DNA from: Clostridia bacterium
Lineage (GTDB): Bacteria > Bacillota > Clostridia > Oscillospirales > CAG-272
Length of the DNA: 64,000 bases
Direction of reading: 5' to 3'
Assembly: GCA_017508665.1 (NCBI GenBank)
Contig: JAFVYL010000003.1
Coordinates: 1-64,000, forward strand
Shown here in pieces: positions 49,777-58,586 of this stretch. Position numbers and translations under genes: made by a program. The notes under the pieces were generated by a model. It had not been told where the DNA came from. It was given only the letters and a program-made list of their open reading frames with translations, and made no database searches. The first letter of the stretch is position 1, and each line of letters opens with the position of its first letter.

Positions 49777-50809
49777 GATAAGTGTGATAATTCCGGTTTA
49801 CAATGCGGAAAGATACATAGCTGACACTCTCGACAGCGTGATATCCGGCAGCTTCTCCGATTTTGAGGTGGTTGCGGTGAATGACGGATCGACAGACTCG
49901 TCCTTACGGATACTTACCTCTTACGCTGAGCGCGACGGACGTATAAGAGTTATAGATAAACCCAACACGGGCGTGAGTGACACGCGTAACGTCGCTATAG
50001 CTGAGGCAAAGGGAGAATATCTCGCCTTTCTCGACTCTGACGATATCTACTCTCCTGAGTATCTTGAGAGAATGTACTCTGCGGCGGAGAAAAGCGGCGC
50101 AGACGTGATCGTGTGCGGCTATGTGACGTTCAGAGGTGAGAAACCCGTATTTCCCGACTGTGAAAACGGTGAGGTCAGGACAACCGATATCCGCGAGCTT
50201 CTCGACACGGGGCTTATGACATCAATGTGTGTTAAGCTCGTGAAAAAGAGCGTTGTGCAGGAAAATAATATAGCTTTTGATAAAAACCTCGCATTCGGTG
50301 AAGACCTATTCTTCTCCTGGCGTGTGTGTCTTTCATCAAATGCGACTGTGAAGATTGAGGACAAGCTTTACGGCTACAGAATGAGTGCGGCGGGTGCAAC
50401 GGCACGTTATCACGGTAGCCTCTACGAAAAATACAAAGCGGCGTTTGACAGTCTTAAGGAATATGCAAGTCTTCGCGGTGCAAGTGAAGAGGCGATAAGA
50501 GATATTGATATATATTTTGTCAAGAGGTTGCCGACACTCTCGTTTATGACCGCGAGATCTAAGCAGAGCTTTGGAAAAAAGCGCAGATATATCTCGGGAA
50601 TAATTAGTGACCCGACTGTAAGAAATATAACAGAAAACCACTTTGATGAGCTTACCCGCGGTGAAAGTGAAAAAGGCGTATCGCTCTACAAAGCGGCGGC
50701 AAAAAAGCAAGTACTCCGTGTGCTTATGTACGGAGTAAAAATGGAGTACAGACTTAAGCTCTCAAGGCTTAAAGGAAGAATAGGGGAGAGACGACGTGAT
50801 AAAAAGTAA
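49766..50809 (+). CDS. GT2-family glycosyltransferase
   Basis: This 347-aa GT-A enzyme has ISVIIPVYNAERYIADTL, VVAVNDGSTDSSL and LAFLDSDDIY (D-x-D). EDLFFSWRVCL matches the catalytic base region of EpsJ/CapH-type enzymes. The basic C-terminus (RLKGRIGERRRDKK) suits membrane contact. It overlaps both neighbouring genes by 11-14 nt. Confidence 0.9.
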   Translation: MNPKISVIIPVYNAERYIADTLDSVISGSFSDFEVVAVNDGSTDSSLRILTSYAERDGRIRVIDKPNTGVSDTRNVAIAEAKGEYLAFLDSDDIYSPEYLERMYSAAEKSGADVIVCGYVTFRGEKPVFPDCENGEVRTTDIRELLDTGLMTSMCVKLVKKSVVQENNIAFDKNLAFGEDLFFSWRVCLSSNATVKIEDKLYGYRMSAAGATARYHGSLYEKYKAAFDSLKEYASLRGASEEAIRDIDIYFVKRLPTLSFMTARSKQSFGKKRRYISGIISDPTVRNITENHFDELTRGESEKGVSLYKAAAKKQVLRVLMYGVKMEYRLKLSRLKGRIGERRRDKK

Positions 50810-51395
50810 ACGTGACCTCAAATATTATCTTGCGGCTGATAAAATAGCTATGGACGTGACGGGCAGACGCCCTCACCTTATCTCCAGGTATGAGTCCGAC
50901 TATATCTGGAAGTTCCAGAGAGCACTCAGATATACGGAATATTACCACAACTGCAGACGGCGCGGCCTTTTTTATCCCGTGTACAAGGCGTGGCAGTACA
51001 GACTTTTCAGACTGCAGATCAAGTGCGGATTCGGTATACCGATAAACGTATTTGGCCCCGGTCTGTCTATCAGTCACATAGGCCCGATAGTTATAAACGG
51101 CTTTGCTAAGGTGGGCAAAAACTGCCGTCTGCACCCCATGACGTGTATAGGTGTAAACGGTCATACAAATGAGGTTGCCACACTCGGTGACGACGTATAC
51201 GTCAGCACGGGTGTCAAGATAATAGGCCCTGTGACCGTTGCCAACGGTGTTTGCCTTGGTGCAAATGCGGTGGTTACAAAATCCATAGAAGAAGAAAATA
51301 CTACCTGGGGCGGAGTACCCGCCAAAAAGATATCCGACGAGGGCAGTCCATTCCCGAAAAACCGCAGAGGCGCGGATATCGCAAAGAGAGGATAA
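50796..51395 (+). CDS. Hexapeptide-repeat O-acetyltransferase (serine acetyltransferase-like)
   Basis: This 199-aa left-handed beta-helix enzyme has the repeated [IV]-G-x-N pattern in GPGLSISHIGPIVINGFAKVGKNCRL, GDDVYVSTGVKIIGPVTVANG and GANAVVTKSI. The terminal GGVPAKKIS loop is typical of acetyl-CoA-binding family members. In a polysaccharide operon it most probably O-acetylates a sugar of the repeat unit rather than making O-acetylserine. The start is inside the preceding GT2 gene. Confidence 0.87.
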   Translation: MIKSKRDLKYYLAADKIAMDVTGRRPHLISRYESDYIWKFQRALRYTEYYHNCRRRGLFYPVYKAWQYRLFRLQIKCGFGIPINVFGPGLSISHIGPIVINGFAKVGKNCRLHPMTCIGVNGHTNEVATLGDDVYVSTGVKIIGPVTVANGVCLGANAVVTKSIEEENTTWGGVPAKKISDEGSPFPKNRRGADIAKRG

Positions 51396-51398
51396 CCT

Positions 51399-52583
51399 AT
51401 GAAGAAAGTGATGCTGTATCAGCACGCGGGCAGCTATAATCACGGTTGTGAGGCGCTCGCGACTACCGTTTCCGCGGAGATAAAGAGAGCTGTGCCGGAC
51501 TTGAGGATATATCTTTGCTCCCACGATTCAAAGGAGGACAGAGAGTTCCCTTTGCCCGATATTGACGAGATAATAGAAAACAAAAGATGGCTCAGACGTT
51601 GGAGTCTGCCGTGGCTCTTCTACCAGGTGGACAAGAGAACCTTTAACTGCAAGGCTCTGCAGGAGAAGATAGAGATAGACAAGCCGTGTCTTAAGCTCGC
51701 AGAACAGATGGACGTGTGCGTGGCTATCGGCGGAGATAACTATTGCTACAACAAGGGCAAGCTATATTGGCCTACCGAGCGAGTTATCAAGAAAATGGGC
51801 AAGAAAATGATGCTGTGGGGTTGCTCGGTTGAGCCGAATGAACTACCGGGTGAGCTCTGTGAGCATCTCTCGCTCTTTGACGCCATAACCGTCAGAGAGA
51901 GCATAAGCTATGAGGCGTTTGTAAAGTGCGGCCTCGGTGAGAAGGCGCATCTTGTCGCAGACCCTGCGTTTTTGCTTGAGCCCGAGACGGTGGAATTGCC
52001 CGAGGGCTTCACCGAGGGGCAGATCGTAGGTATTAACCTCAGCCCCATGATACTGAATTACACAGAAAACAGAGATAAGGTCGTGGAGTCTGTCTACGCT
52101 CTTGTCGATCATATACTTAAGTCGAGCGAGATGAACGTCCTGCTCGTGCCCCATGTCAGACTCCCCGTTACCGATGATATGGATACTCTCCGTCCGATAT
52201 ATGAGAGGTACAAGGATACGGGGCGTGTAGCACTTCTTGACGATTATTCGCTCAGCTGCCGTCAGCTCAAGGGATATATATCAAAGTGCCGCTTCTTTAT
52301 CGGAGCGCGCACACATTCCATAATTGCGGCGTATTCGACCTGCGTGCCCGCACTTGCGCTCGGCTACTCGGTCAAGGCTAAGGGAATTGCTCGCGACATA
52401 TTCGGCACAGAGGAAAATCTCGTTCTGCCCGTGCAGACCTTTGACGACCCCGAGGCTACCGTGCAAGGATTTGAGTACCTCAGAGAGCACGAGAGAGAGC
52501 TTAAAGAAAAGCTCGAGAGCGTTATGCCGAGCTATAAGGAAAACGCGAGAAAGTCAGCAGAGATTTTTGAAAGTTTAGTTTAA
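51399..52583 (+). CDS. Polysaccharide pyruvyl transferase family protein
   Basis: This 394-aa protein has a GT-B-like fold. YQHAGSYNHGCEALATTV at the N-terminus, CVAIGGDNYCYNKGK, AHLVADPAFLLEP and FIGARTHSIIAAYSTCVPALALGYSVKAKGI are the usual landmarks. The family adds pyruvate ketals from phosphoenolpyruvate to exported polysaccharides, making them anionic. It is followed at once by an Fe-S F420-type oxidoreductase gene, a neighbour often seen. A second, distinct family member is encoded at 55870. Confidence 0.88.
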   Translation: MKKVMLYQHAGSYNHGCEALATTVSAEIKRAVPDLRIYLCSHDSKEDREFPLPDIDEIIENKRWLRRWSLPWLFYQVDKRTFNCKALQEKIEIDKPCLKLAEQMDVCVAIGGDNYCYNKGKLYWPTERVIKKMGKKMMLWGCSVEPNELPGELCEHLSLFDAITVRESISYEAFVKCGLGEKAHLVADPAFLLEPETVELPEGFTEGQIVGINLSPMILNYTENRDKVVESVYALVDHILKSSEMNVLLVPHVRLPVTDDMDTLRPIYERYKDTGRVALLDDYSLSCRQLKGYISKCRFFIGARTHSIIAAYSTCVPALALGYSVKAKGIARDIFGTEENLVLPVQTFDDPEATVQGFEYLREHERELKEKLESVMPSYKENARKSAEIFESLV

Positions 52584-52593
52584 AGAGGGTGTT

Positions 52594-53766
52594 ATGATTC
52601 AAATACATAACAAAAAAGACTGCTCGGGATGTAGCGCGTGCGCTAACATCTGCCCGAAAAACTGTATAAAAATGGAGAGGGACGAGATGGGATTCGTCTA
52701 CCCTAAAGTAGATGCTGACGTGTGTATCAACTGCGGTAGGTGTGAGACGGTTTGTCCTATTCTGAGTCCTGCAAAAGAGAATAGTCCTCTCGCTGTAATA
52801 GGAGCGAAAAACCGCGACGAGTCGGTCAGAAGCACAAGCTCGTCGGGCGGTACGTTCTTTGAGCTTGCCAAGGAGATAATCTCGCGTGGCGGCATAGTTT
52901 ACGGCTGTGCGCTCGACTCTGAGCTTGTAGCACGTCACATCGGTGTTGAAACCGCAGAAGATCTCTCCAATCTTAAGGGATCAAAGTACGTTCAGTCGGA
53001 CGTAGGCACTACCTACCGCGAGGTGAAAAAGTACCTTATGGATGGCAGAGAGGTGCTCTACTCGGGCACGCCCTGTCAGATAGCCGGACTGAAAAACTAC
53101 CTCGGCAAGAGCTATGACAACCTTCTGCTTGTAGACGTGCTTTGTCACGGCGTACCGTCTCCCGGAGTATTTGCGGATTACCTCGACTATCTCAGTGAGA
53201 GATTCGGAGCTAAGCCGATATCCGTCAACTTCCGTAATAAAGAAAAGAGCTGGAAAAGGCTTTACTTTGAGGTAAAGTTCGATAACGGTAAACGATACTT
53301 TACATTCTGCGGTTATGACAGATATATGAGTATGTTTCTTAACAACATCTCACTTCGTCCTTCATGCTATGACTGCCGCTTCACTACGGTCAACCGCCAG
53401 GGAGATATAACTCTCGGTGACTTCTGGGGCATAGGCAGAAAATATCCCGAGCGAGATGACGATAAGGGTATATCTCTTATAATCGTAAACAGCGAGAAGG
53501 GTAAAAACGCCTACGAGAGCATAAGCGGAAAATTTGATGCGTTTGACAGCGATATAGATACTGCAAAGGCGGGACAGCTGATCTTATCGAGCTCCGTGAA
53601 AAAACACGCGAGCTACGATGAATTCTTCCGTCTATATACGGAGCAAGGGATTGAAAAGGCTGCAAAAACTACCGTTTATATTCCCGGCAAACTTAAACGC
53701 CGGTATGAAATGTCTAAGCGTTGGGCGCTTGACCTCGCGAGAAAAATACTAAAAAAAGGATATTGA
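52594..53766 (+). CDS. Fe-S oxidoreductase, coenzyme F420 hydrogenase/dehydrogenase beta-subunit family
   Basis: This 390-aa protein has two N-terminal 4Fe-4S ferredoxin motifs (CSGCSACANICPKNC and CINCGRCETVCP). The FrhB-type N and C domains follow, with STSSSGGTFFELA, GTPCQIAGLKNYL, VDVLCHGVPSPGVF and CYDCRFTTVNRQGDITLGDFWG, whose extra Cys may bind another cluster. In polysaccharide clusters of anaerobes this family is common, but its reaction is unclear. A redox change on a sugar, or a link with the pyruvyl transferase, is inference. It is not evidence for coenzyme F420 itself. Confidence 0.87.
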   Translation: MIQIHNKKDCSGCSACANICPKNCIKMERDEMGFVYPKVDADVCINCGRCETVCPILSPAKENSPLAVIGAKNRDESVRSTSSSGGTFFELAKEIISRGGIVYGCALDSELVARHIGVETAEDLSNLKGSKYVQSDVGTTYREVKKYLMDGREVLYSGTPCQIAGLKNYLGKSYDNLLLVDVLCHGVPSPGVFADYLDYLSERFGAKPISVNFRNKEKSWKRLYFEVKFDNGKRYFTFCGYDRYMSMFLNNISLRPSCYDCRFTTVNRQGDITLGDFWGIGRKYPERDDDKGISLIIVNSEKGKNAYESISGKFDAFDSDIDTAKAGQLILSSSVKKHASYDEFFRLYTEQGIEKAAKTTVYIPGKLKRRYEMSKRWALDLARKILKKGY

Positions 53767-53767
53767 T

Positions 53768-54739
53768 ATGAACAATCAACCCTTGGTGAGTATAATTACT
53801 CCTTGTTATAATGGTGAAAGCTTTTTGCATAGATACTTCAACTCTATACTTGCTCAGACGTATAGCAATATCGAACTTATTTTTGTTAATGATGGATCAA
53901 GTGACAAAACGGAAGAGATAGCTTTCTCTTATAAAGACAAGCTTGAAGCGAGAGGCATAAAATTCATCTACATGTATCAGACTAATGCAGGTCAGGCGGC
54001 GGCTATAAATTCTGCTCTTAAAGTTTTTAGTGGAGAATACCTTACTTGGCCGGATAGCGATGATTGGATGTCAGATGATTGCATAGAAAAGAAAATTGAT
54101 TATTTGGAATTACACCCTGAATATTCATTGGTTATGTGTCGCACAGCTAAGGTTTTTGAAAGCGATTTATCAAAAAGTGTATCATATTACGAGAGAAAAA
54201 ACAAAAATAAGCACAACATATTTGACGATTTAATATCGTATGAAGATGTTTATTTTGCGCCTGGTGGATATATGATACGTAGTAAAGCCTTATTGGAAAC
54301 TTTGCCTACAAGAAGCATTTATTGTGGAAAGACAGGACAAAATATGCAGTTGTTGTTACCTGTCGCGTATAGACGCGAGTGCGGATTTGTTGATGAAGTA
54401 TTATATTACTATTTGATACGCGATAATAGTCATTCAAGATCTTCAAAAACACCGGAGCAGATTTATAATAGCTTGTACGGAAATGAGAATACAATTATTC
54501 AGACTTTGGAACGTATTGATATGGCAGCAGACGAGAGAGAAGCATATATAAATCTTGCAAAATTTAGCTGGTCACAAAAAAGATTTTATGCGGCTATAGA
54601 GTTTAAAGATAAAGCAAGTATCGCTAAATTCTATAGAGAAATAGAAAGTAACGGTAAGATTAATCTTAAATTGCGTATTCAAAACTTTGTCTTTAGGAAC
54701 AAATTATTAAGTGCCATTTATAACATCTTTAAATCGTAG
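53768..54739 (+). CDS. GT2-family glycosyltransferase
   Basis: This 323-aa GT-A enzyme has SIITPCYNGESFL, FVNDGSSDKTEEI and TWPDSDDWMSDD (D-x-D). QAAAINSALKVF marks the acceptor-side helix. Its codons are clearly richer in A and T than the genes before it (AAA, ATA and TTA are frequent), marking the start of a compositionally different block. The start lies one base after the preceding stop. Confidence 0.9.
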   Translation: MNNQPLVSIITPCYNGESFLHRYFNSILAQTYSNIELIFVNDGSSDKTEEIAFSYKDKLEARGIKFIYMYQTNAGQAAAINSALKVFSGEYLTWPDSDDWMSDDCIEKKIDYLELHPEYSLVMCRTAKVFESDLSKSVSYYERKNKNKHNIFDDLISYEDVYFAPGGYMIRSKALLETLPTRSIYCGKTGQNMQLLLPVAYRRECGFVDEVLYYYLIRDNSHSRSSKTPEQIYNSLYGNENTIIQTLERIDMAADEREAYINLAKFSWSQKRFYAAIEFKDKASIAKFYREIESNGKINLKLRIQNFVFRNKLLSAIYNIFKS

Positions 54740-54761
54740 TATTTTTTTGGAAAGGAATCTC

Positions 54762-55853
54762 ATGAGCAATCCATTTGTTAGTGTTATAGTCCCTGTATAT
54801 AATGTAGAACGCTATTTGCCACGTTGTATAGAGAGTATACTCAATCAGACCTATACCAATTTTGAGCTTATACTTATCGATGACGGAACTCCCGACAGAA
54901 GCGGTATAATCTGCGACAGATATGCCGAGCGTGACGCGAGAATACGTGTTATCCATAAGGAAAACGGCGGCGTATCATCTGCACGCAACGCTGGAATTGA
55001 TATAGCTCAAGGCAAGTGGATAACTTTTGTTGATAGCGATGACTGGGTAACTGATGATTATTTGAAGGTTTTAGTAGATCCTTTATTCGAGGGGTGTGAT
55101 CTGACGGTTGGATTGTTGGAATATAGATATTTTACAATATCACAGCGAACATGTAAAGAACTCTTAATATCTCGTGAAAATGCAAATGATTCTGAAATAT
55201 TTGAAACAATGTGCAAAATGGAGTTCAGTGGCCCTACCTCGAAACTATTTTTAAAATCTCTTATATGCGATAACCAATTACGTTTCCCTGAAGATGTTGC
55301 TGTTGCAGAAGACGCGATATTTGTAAAAAAATACATTCGATATTGCCAAAAAATATACATGACCGGGAAAGTAATATATTGCTACAATCGATTAAATGAA
55401 CTTTCGGTTACTAGAAGAATACCATATTTTCGTAATAGAACAAAGTGGGACGATCAGTATATTAACACATACATCGAGACATTTACAGAATGGGGCGTCA
55501 AAGATGATTTCATAAAACAGGAAATATCCAGGCGGGCAATTTTTTTATTTTTGAATAATGTCCAATCAATCATTTATGCATTTCCTAAAGAAGAGGCATT
55601 GTTGAAAATAATAGAACTTAAAAACGTATATATCAAATGGATAGATTTGGAGCCAAATAGTTTTAAACTTCAGTCAGAAGAGCAAAAATTGCTTTTAGAT
55701 GCGTTAATAAAAAATGATGCAAACTTCATATATAATTACGCTAATTCTTCCAGAAAAAGCAAAATTATAACATCAATAAAAAAAATCTCGAAAAAAATAA
55801 TAGGTTTTATAATAGAAAAGTATCGCGATAAAGTCGTAAAATTTAAGTTTTAA
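54762..55853 (+). CDS. GT2-family glycosyltransferase
   Basis: About 363 aa from ATG 54762, which has AAAGGA at a good distance; the open frame extends 51 bases further but without such a site. VSVIVPVYNVERYLPRCIES, LIDDGTPDRSG and FVDSDDWVTDD (D-x-D) are clear. The bases encoding about residues 25-85 use G+C-rich codons like the host genes, while the rest is A/T-rich. This suggests a recombined patch. The basic C-terminus (KISKKIIGFIIEKYRDK) suits membrane contact. Confidence 0.9.
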   Translation: MSNPFVSVIVPVYNVERYLPRCIESILNQTYTNFELILIDDGTPDRSGIICDRYAERDARIRVIHKENGGVSSARNAGIDIAQGKWITFVDSDDWVTDDYLKVLVDPLFEGCDLTVGLLEYRYFTISQRTCKELLISRENANDSEIFETMCKMEFSGPTSKLFLKSLICDNQLRFPEDVAVAEDAIFVKKYIRYCQKIYMTGKVIYCYNRLNELSVTRRIPYFRNRTKWDDQYINTYIETFTEWGVKDDFIKQEISRRAIFLFLNNVQSIIYAFPKEEALLKIIELKNVYIKWIDLEPNSFKLQSEEQKLLLDALIKNDANFIYNYANSSRKSKIITSIKKISKKIIGFIIEKYRDKVVKFKF

Positions 55854-55869
55854 CATCAAAGAGGAAAAG

Positions 55870-57030
55870 ATGCAAAATAAAATTGGAATAGTAACCATGT
55901 ACCATAATAGCATAAATTACGGTGGCGTTTTGCAGGCCTATGCTTTAACCAGAGTTCTAAATGACAACGGTTATGATGCAGAGCAGATTCGTGTTGTAGG
56001 TAAAATGACTGAACGCCAGAAACTGTGTATATTATTTAACTTTGGTGTAAAAAGAGCTATTAGACAAGTGTGGCGTAATGCAAAATGGATTTTTAAACAG
56101 CCTATAAAACGCATTTTAAAAAGACAAAGTATAGCTGTTGTTGCTCATAACTCACTTGATACATCATTTGAGCACTTCAGAAATGACTACGTTCCTCACA
56201 GTCAAGAAATTTACAATGGAAACAACGTAAATAAGACGAACCACAAATACGATATTTTTATCACGGGCAGTGACCAGGTGTGGAACTTTTCTTGGTATAA
56301 CCCGATATATTTCCTGGACTTTGCAAAAAAGCACAAAAAGAAGATTTCTTATGCCGCCAGTATATCAATGGACTCTTTAAGTGATAAACAGCGTAGAGTC
56401 TTTAGAAAGAGTCTTAGAAGTTATAATGCAGTGTCGGTAAGAGAGGAAGAATCTATTGCCTTAATTTCAGATTTATCACCGGTAGATCCAAAAATTGTGC
56501 TTGATCCCACGCTTTTGCTTTCCAGAGATAAATGGAACACTTTAGCGACGAAGGAAACGGTAAGTGATGAATACGCGTTCTGTTACTTCATCGGCGATAA
56601 TAAAGCATCTCGAAGAGTGGCAAAAGAATTTGCACAAAAAATGGGATTAAAGCTCATTGGTATTAGTCACTACGATAAGTATGATGGTTTTGATATAGAG
56701 CTTTCGACCGCAGGGCCTGAAGAATTTTTAAGCTACCTTAAAAATGCGAAATATATTTTTACCGACAGTTTCCACGCGGTCGTGTTCTCCAAGATTTTTG
56801 AGAAGCAATATTTCGTCTTCAACAGAGATAACAAAGGCTCTATGAGCTCGCGTATCAGGACGATAACCTCGCTGTTTGAAACCGAGGAGCGTTTCTGCTA
56901 CGGTGAGAGGGAAAATCTCGGGTATATAGAGTCGCTTTCTGATATAGATTACACAAAGTCTCTTTTAAAATTTGAAGAAAAAAAGAAAGAATCAATAGAA
57001 TTCCTACTTGGAGCATTGGAAAATAAATGA
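55870..57030 (+). CDS. Polysaccharide pyruvyl transferase family protein
   Basis: This 386-aa protein has MYHNSINYGGVLQAYAL at the N-terminus, FITGSDQVWNFSW, SYAASISMDSLSDKQ, VLDPTLLL, and the conserved FTDSFHAVVFSKIF near the C-terminus. It differs in sequence and branch from the family member at 51399. The gene is A/T-rich up to about 56750. From TDSFHAV onward it uses host-like G+C-rich codons, so a recombination joint within the gene is likely. It overlaps the flippase gene by 4 nt. Confidence 0.88.
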   Translation: MQNKIGIVTMYHNSINYGGVLQAYALTRVLNDNGYDAEQIRVVGKMTERQKLCILFNFGVKRAIRQVWRNAKWIFKQPIKRILKRQSIAVVAHNSLDTSFEHFRNDYVPHSQEIYNGNNVNKTNHKYDIFITGSDQVWNFSWYNPIYFLDFAKKHKKKISYAASISMDSLSDKQRRVFRKSLRSYNAVSVREEESIALISDLSPVDPKIVLDPTLLLSRDKWNTLATKETVSDEYAFCYFIGDNKASRRVAKEFAQKMGLKLIGISHYDKYDGFDIELSTAGPEEFLSYLKNAKYIFTDSFHAVVFSKIFEKQYFVFNRDNKGSMSSRIRTITSLFETEERFCYGERENLGYIESLSDIDYTKSLLKFEEKKKESIEFLLGALENK

Positions 57031-58586
57031 AAAATAAAATTAACCAGCTGAAGCTTGGCTCGGTTTTATCCTACGTGAGTATGCTTTTAAACATACTTGT
57101 GAGCGCGGTGTATTCTCCGATTATGATACGCTTGCTCGGGCAGAGCGAATACGGACTATACAGCACCGTATCCTCAACCATAGCCACTTTATCTGTTTTG
57201 AATCTCGGATTCAGCGCGGGATACATAAGATATTTTTCACGGTATAAAAAGGATAATGATATGGAGTCCGTATACCGTCTTAACGCACTGTATCTGATTA
57301 TTTTCTCAATTATTGGCGCAATAGCGTTTATCTGCGGTCTTTTATTCACTCTCAATATTGAGCTTATATATGCTGACGGCTTTACAGCGAGTGAATATAG
57401 CACAGCGCGAGTGCTGATGCTGCTGATGGCGATAAATATGGCTACAAATTTTGCCTTTACCGTTTTCAGAGTATCCCTTACCGCTAACGAGAGATTTGTT
57501 TTCTCGAGACTTATCAGCATAACGCTCACTCTTATTAAGCCGGCTATTATGCTGCCGCTTTTGTTCTTAGGTCACAAATCGATAACTATGGTTGTCGTAA
57601 CGCTGGTTATCGGACTTGCTTTGGATTTGATATACGTGCTGTATTTCTTTATAGTGCTGAAGTACAAGTTCGTATTTCGCGGTATGGACTCTGCTATATT
57701 GAAGGGGCTTTTTGCATACACGGGATTTATAGCGATGCACCTTATTGTCGATCAGGTCAATTTCAATATAGACAAAATTCTGCTCGGAAGATTCGTAGGC
57801 ACCGCCTCGGTTGCCGTATATTCGGTTGGATACACCTTATTCAACTACTATATGAACTTTTCCACCGCCACCTCGGGAGTCTTCACACCGAGAGTACATA
57901 AAATAGTTAATGCTAATGCGGATAATCCGATAGAGCAAAGACGCGAGCTTACCGCGCTATTTACCAAAATAGGAAGATTACAGTTTTTACTTCTTGGTCT
58001 TCTTATAACAGGATTGATTTTCTTCGGACGTCCGTTTATCGGCCACTGGGCGGGAGCAGGATACGATAACTCTTATTACGTGCTGTTGCTTCTTGCAGTG
58101 CCGTGCACAGTTCCGTTAATGCAGAATATCGGTATCGAAATCGAGAGGGCGTTGAATATACATAAATTCCGCTGTGTTGCGTATTTTATTATGGCAATTT
58201 TGAATCTCACGTTTTCTATAATTATGTGTCAGAAATACGGTGAAATAGGAGTTGCGATCGGAACTGCGATTTCTTTTGTAATTTGTCAAGGATTCATAAT
58301 CAATATCCATTATCAAAAGCGTTGCAACATCAATATTATTCATTTCTGGAAGAATATTTTGTCTATAGCAAAAGGGCAAGTTTTACCTGTTGCAGTGGGT
58401 ATTACGATAATGCAGCTTGCTAACATGAGTAACATCTTAATGATGTTCATGTGGATCGCGGTGTATACCGGTATTTATTGTTTATCGGTGTGGCTTTTCT
58501 CAATGAACAAATACGAGAGGGAGTTAATTCTTACTCCTGTACGAAAAGTGTTTAACATTTTACTAAGAAAAAATGAAAAATCTTAA
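57027..58586 (+). CDS. Wzx-type polysaccharide flippase
   Basis: This 519-aa MOP-superfamily membrane protein has about fourteen hydrophobic segments. LGSVLSYVSMLLNILVSAVYSPIMIRLLGQSEYGLY at the N-terminus and NIDKILLGRFVGTASVAVYSVGYTLFNYY in the middle are typical of Wzx/RfbX proteins, which flip undecaprenyl-linked repeat units outward. It completes the Wzx/Wzy pathway with the EpsG-like polymerase. It overlaps the following gene by 14 nt. Confidence 0.92.
   Translation: MKNKINQLKLGSVLSYVSMLLNILVSAVYSPIMIRLLGQSEYGLYSTVSSTIATLSVLNLGFSAGYIRYFSRYKKDNDMESVYRLNALYLIIFSIIGAIAFICGLLFTLNIELIYADGFTASEYSTARVLMLLMAINMATNFAFTVFRVSLTANERFVFSRLISITLTLIKPAIMLPLLFLGHKSITMVVVTLVIGLALDLIYVLYFFIVLKYKFVFRGMDSAILKGLFAYTGFIAMHLIVDQVNFNIDKILLGRFVGTASVAVYSVGYTLFNYYMNFSTATSGVFTPRVHKIVNANADNPIEQRRELTALFTKIGRLQFLLLGLLITGLIFFGRPFIGHWAGAGYDNSYYVLLLLAVPCTVPLMQNIGIEIERALNIHKFRCVAYFIMAILNLTFSIIMCQKYGEIGVAIGTAISFVICQGFIINIHYQKRCNINIIHFWKNILSIAKGQVLPVAVGITIMQLANMSNILMMFMWIAVYTGIYCLSVWLFSMNKYERELILTPVRKVFNILLRKNEKS

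Noticed and set aside
52594..53766. Evidence for coenzyme F420 metabolism
   Set aside because: The family name is historical. No F420 biosynthesis gene is present, and Fe-S members of this family occur in many bacteria without F420.
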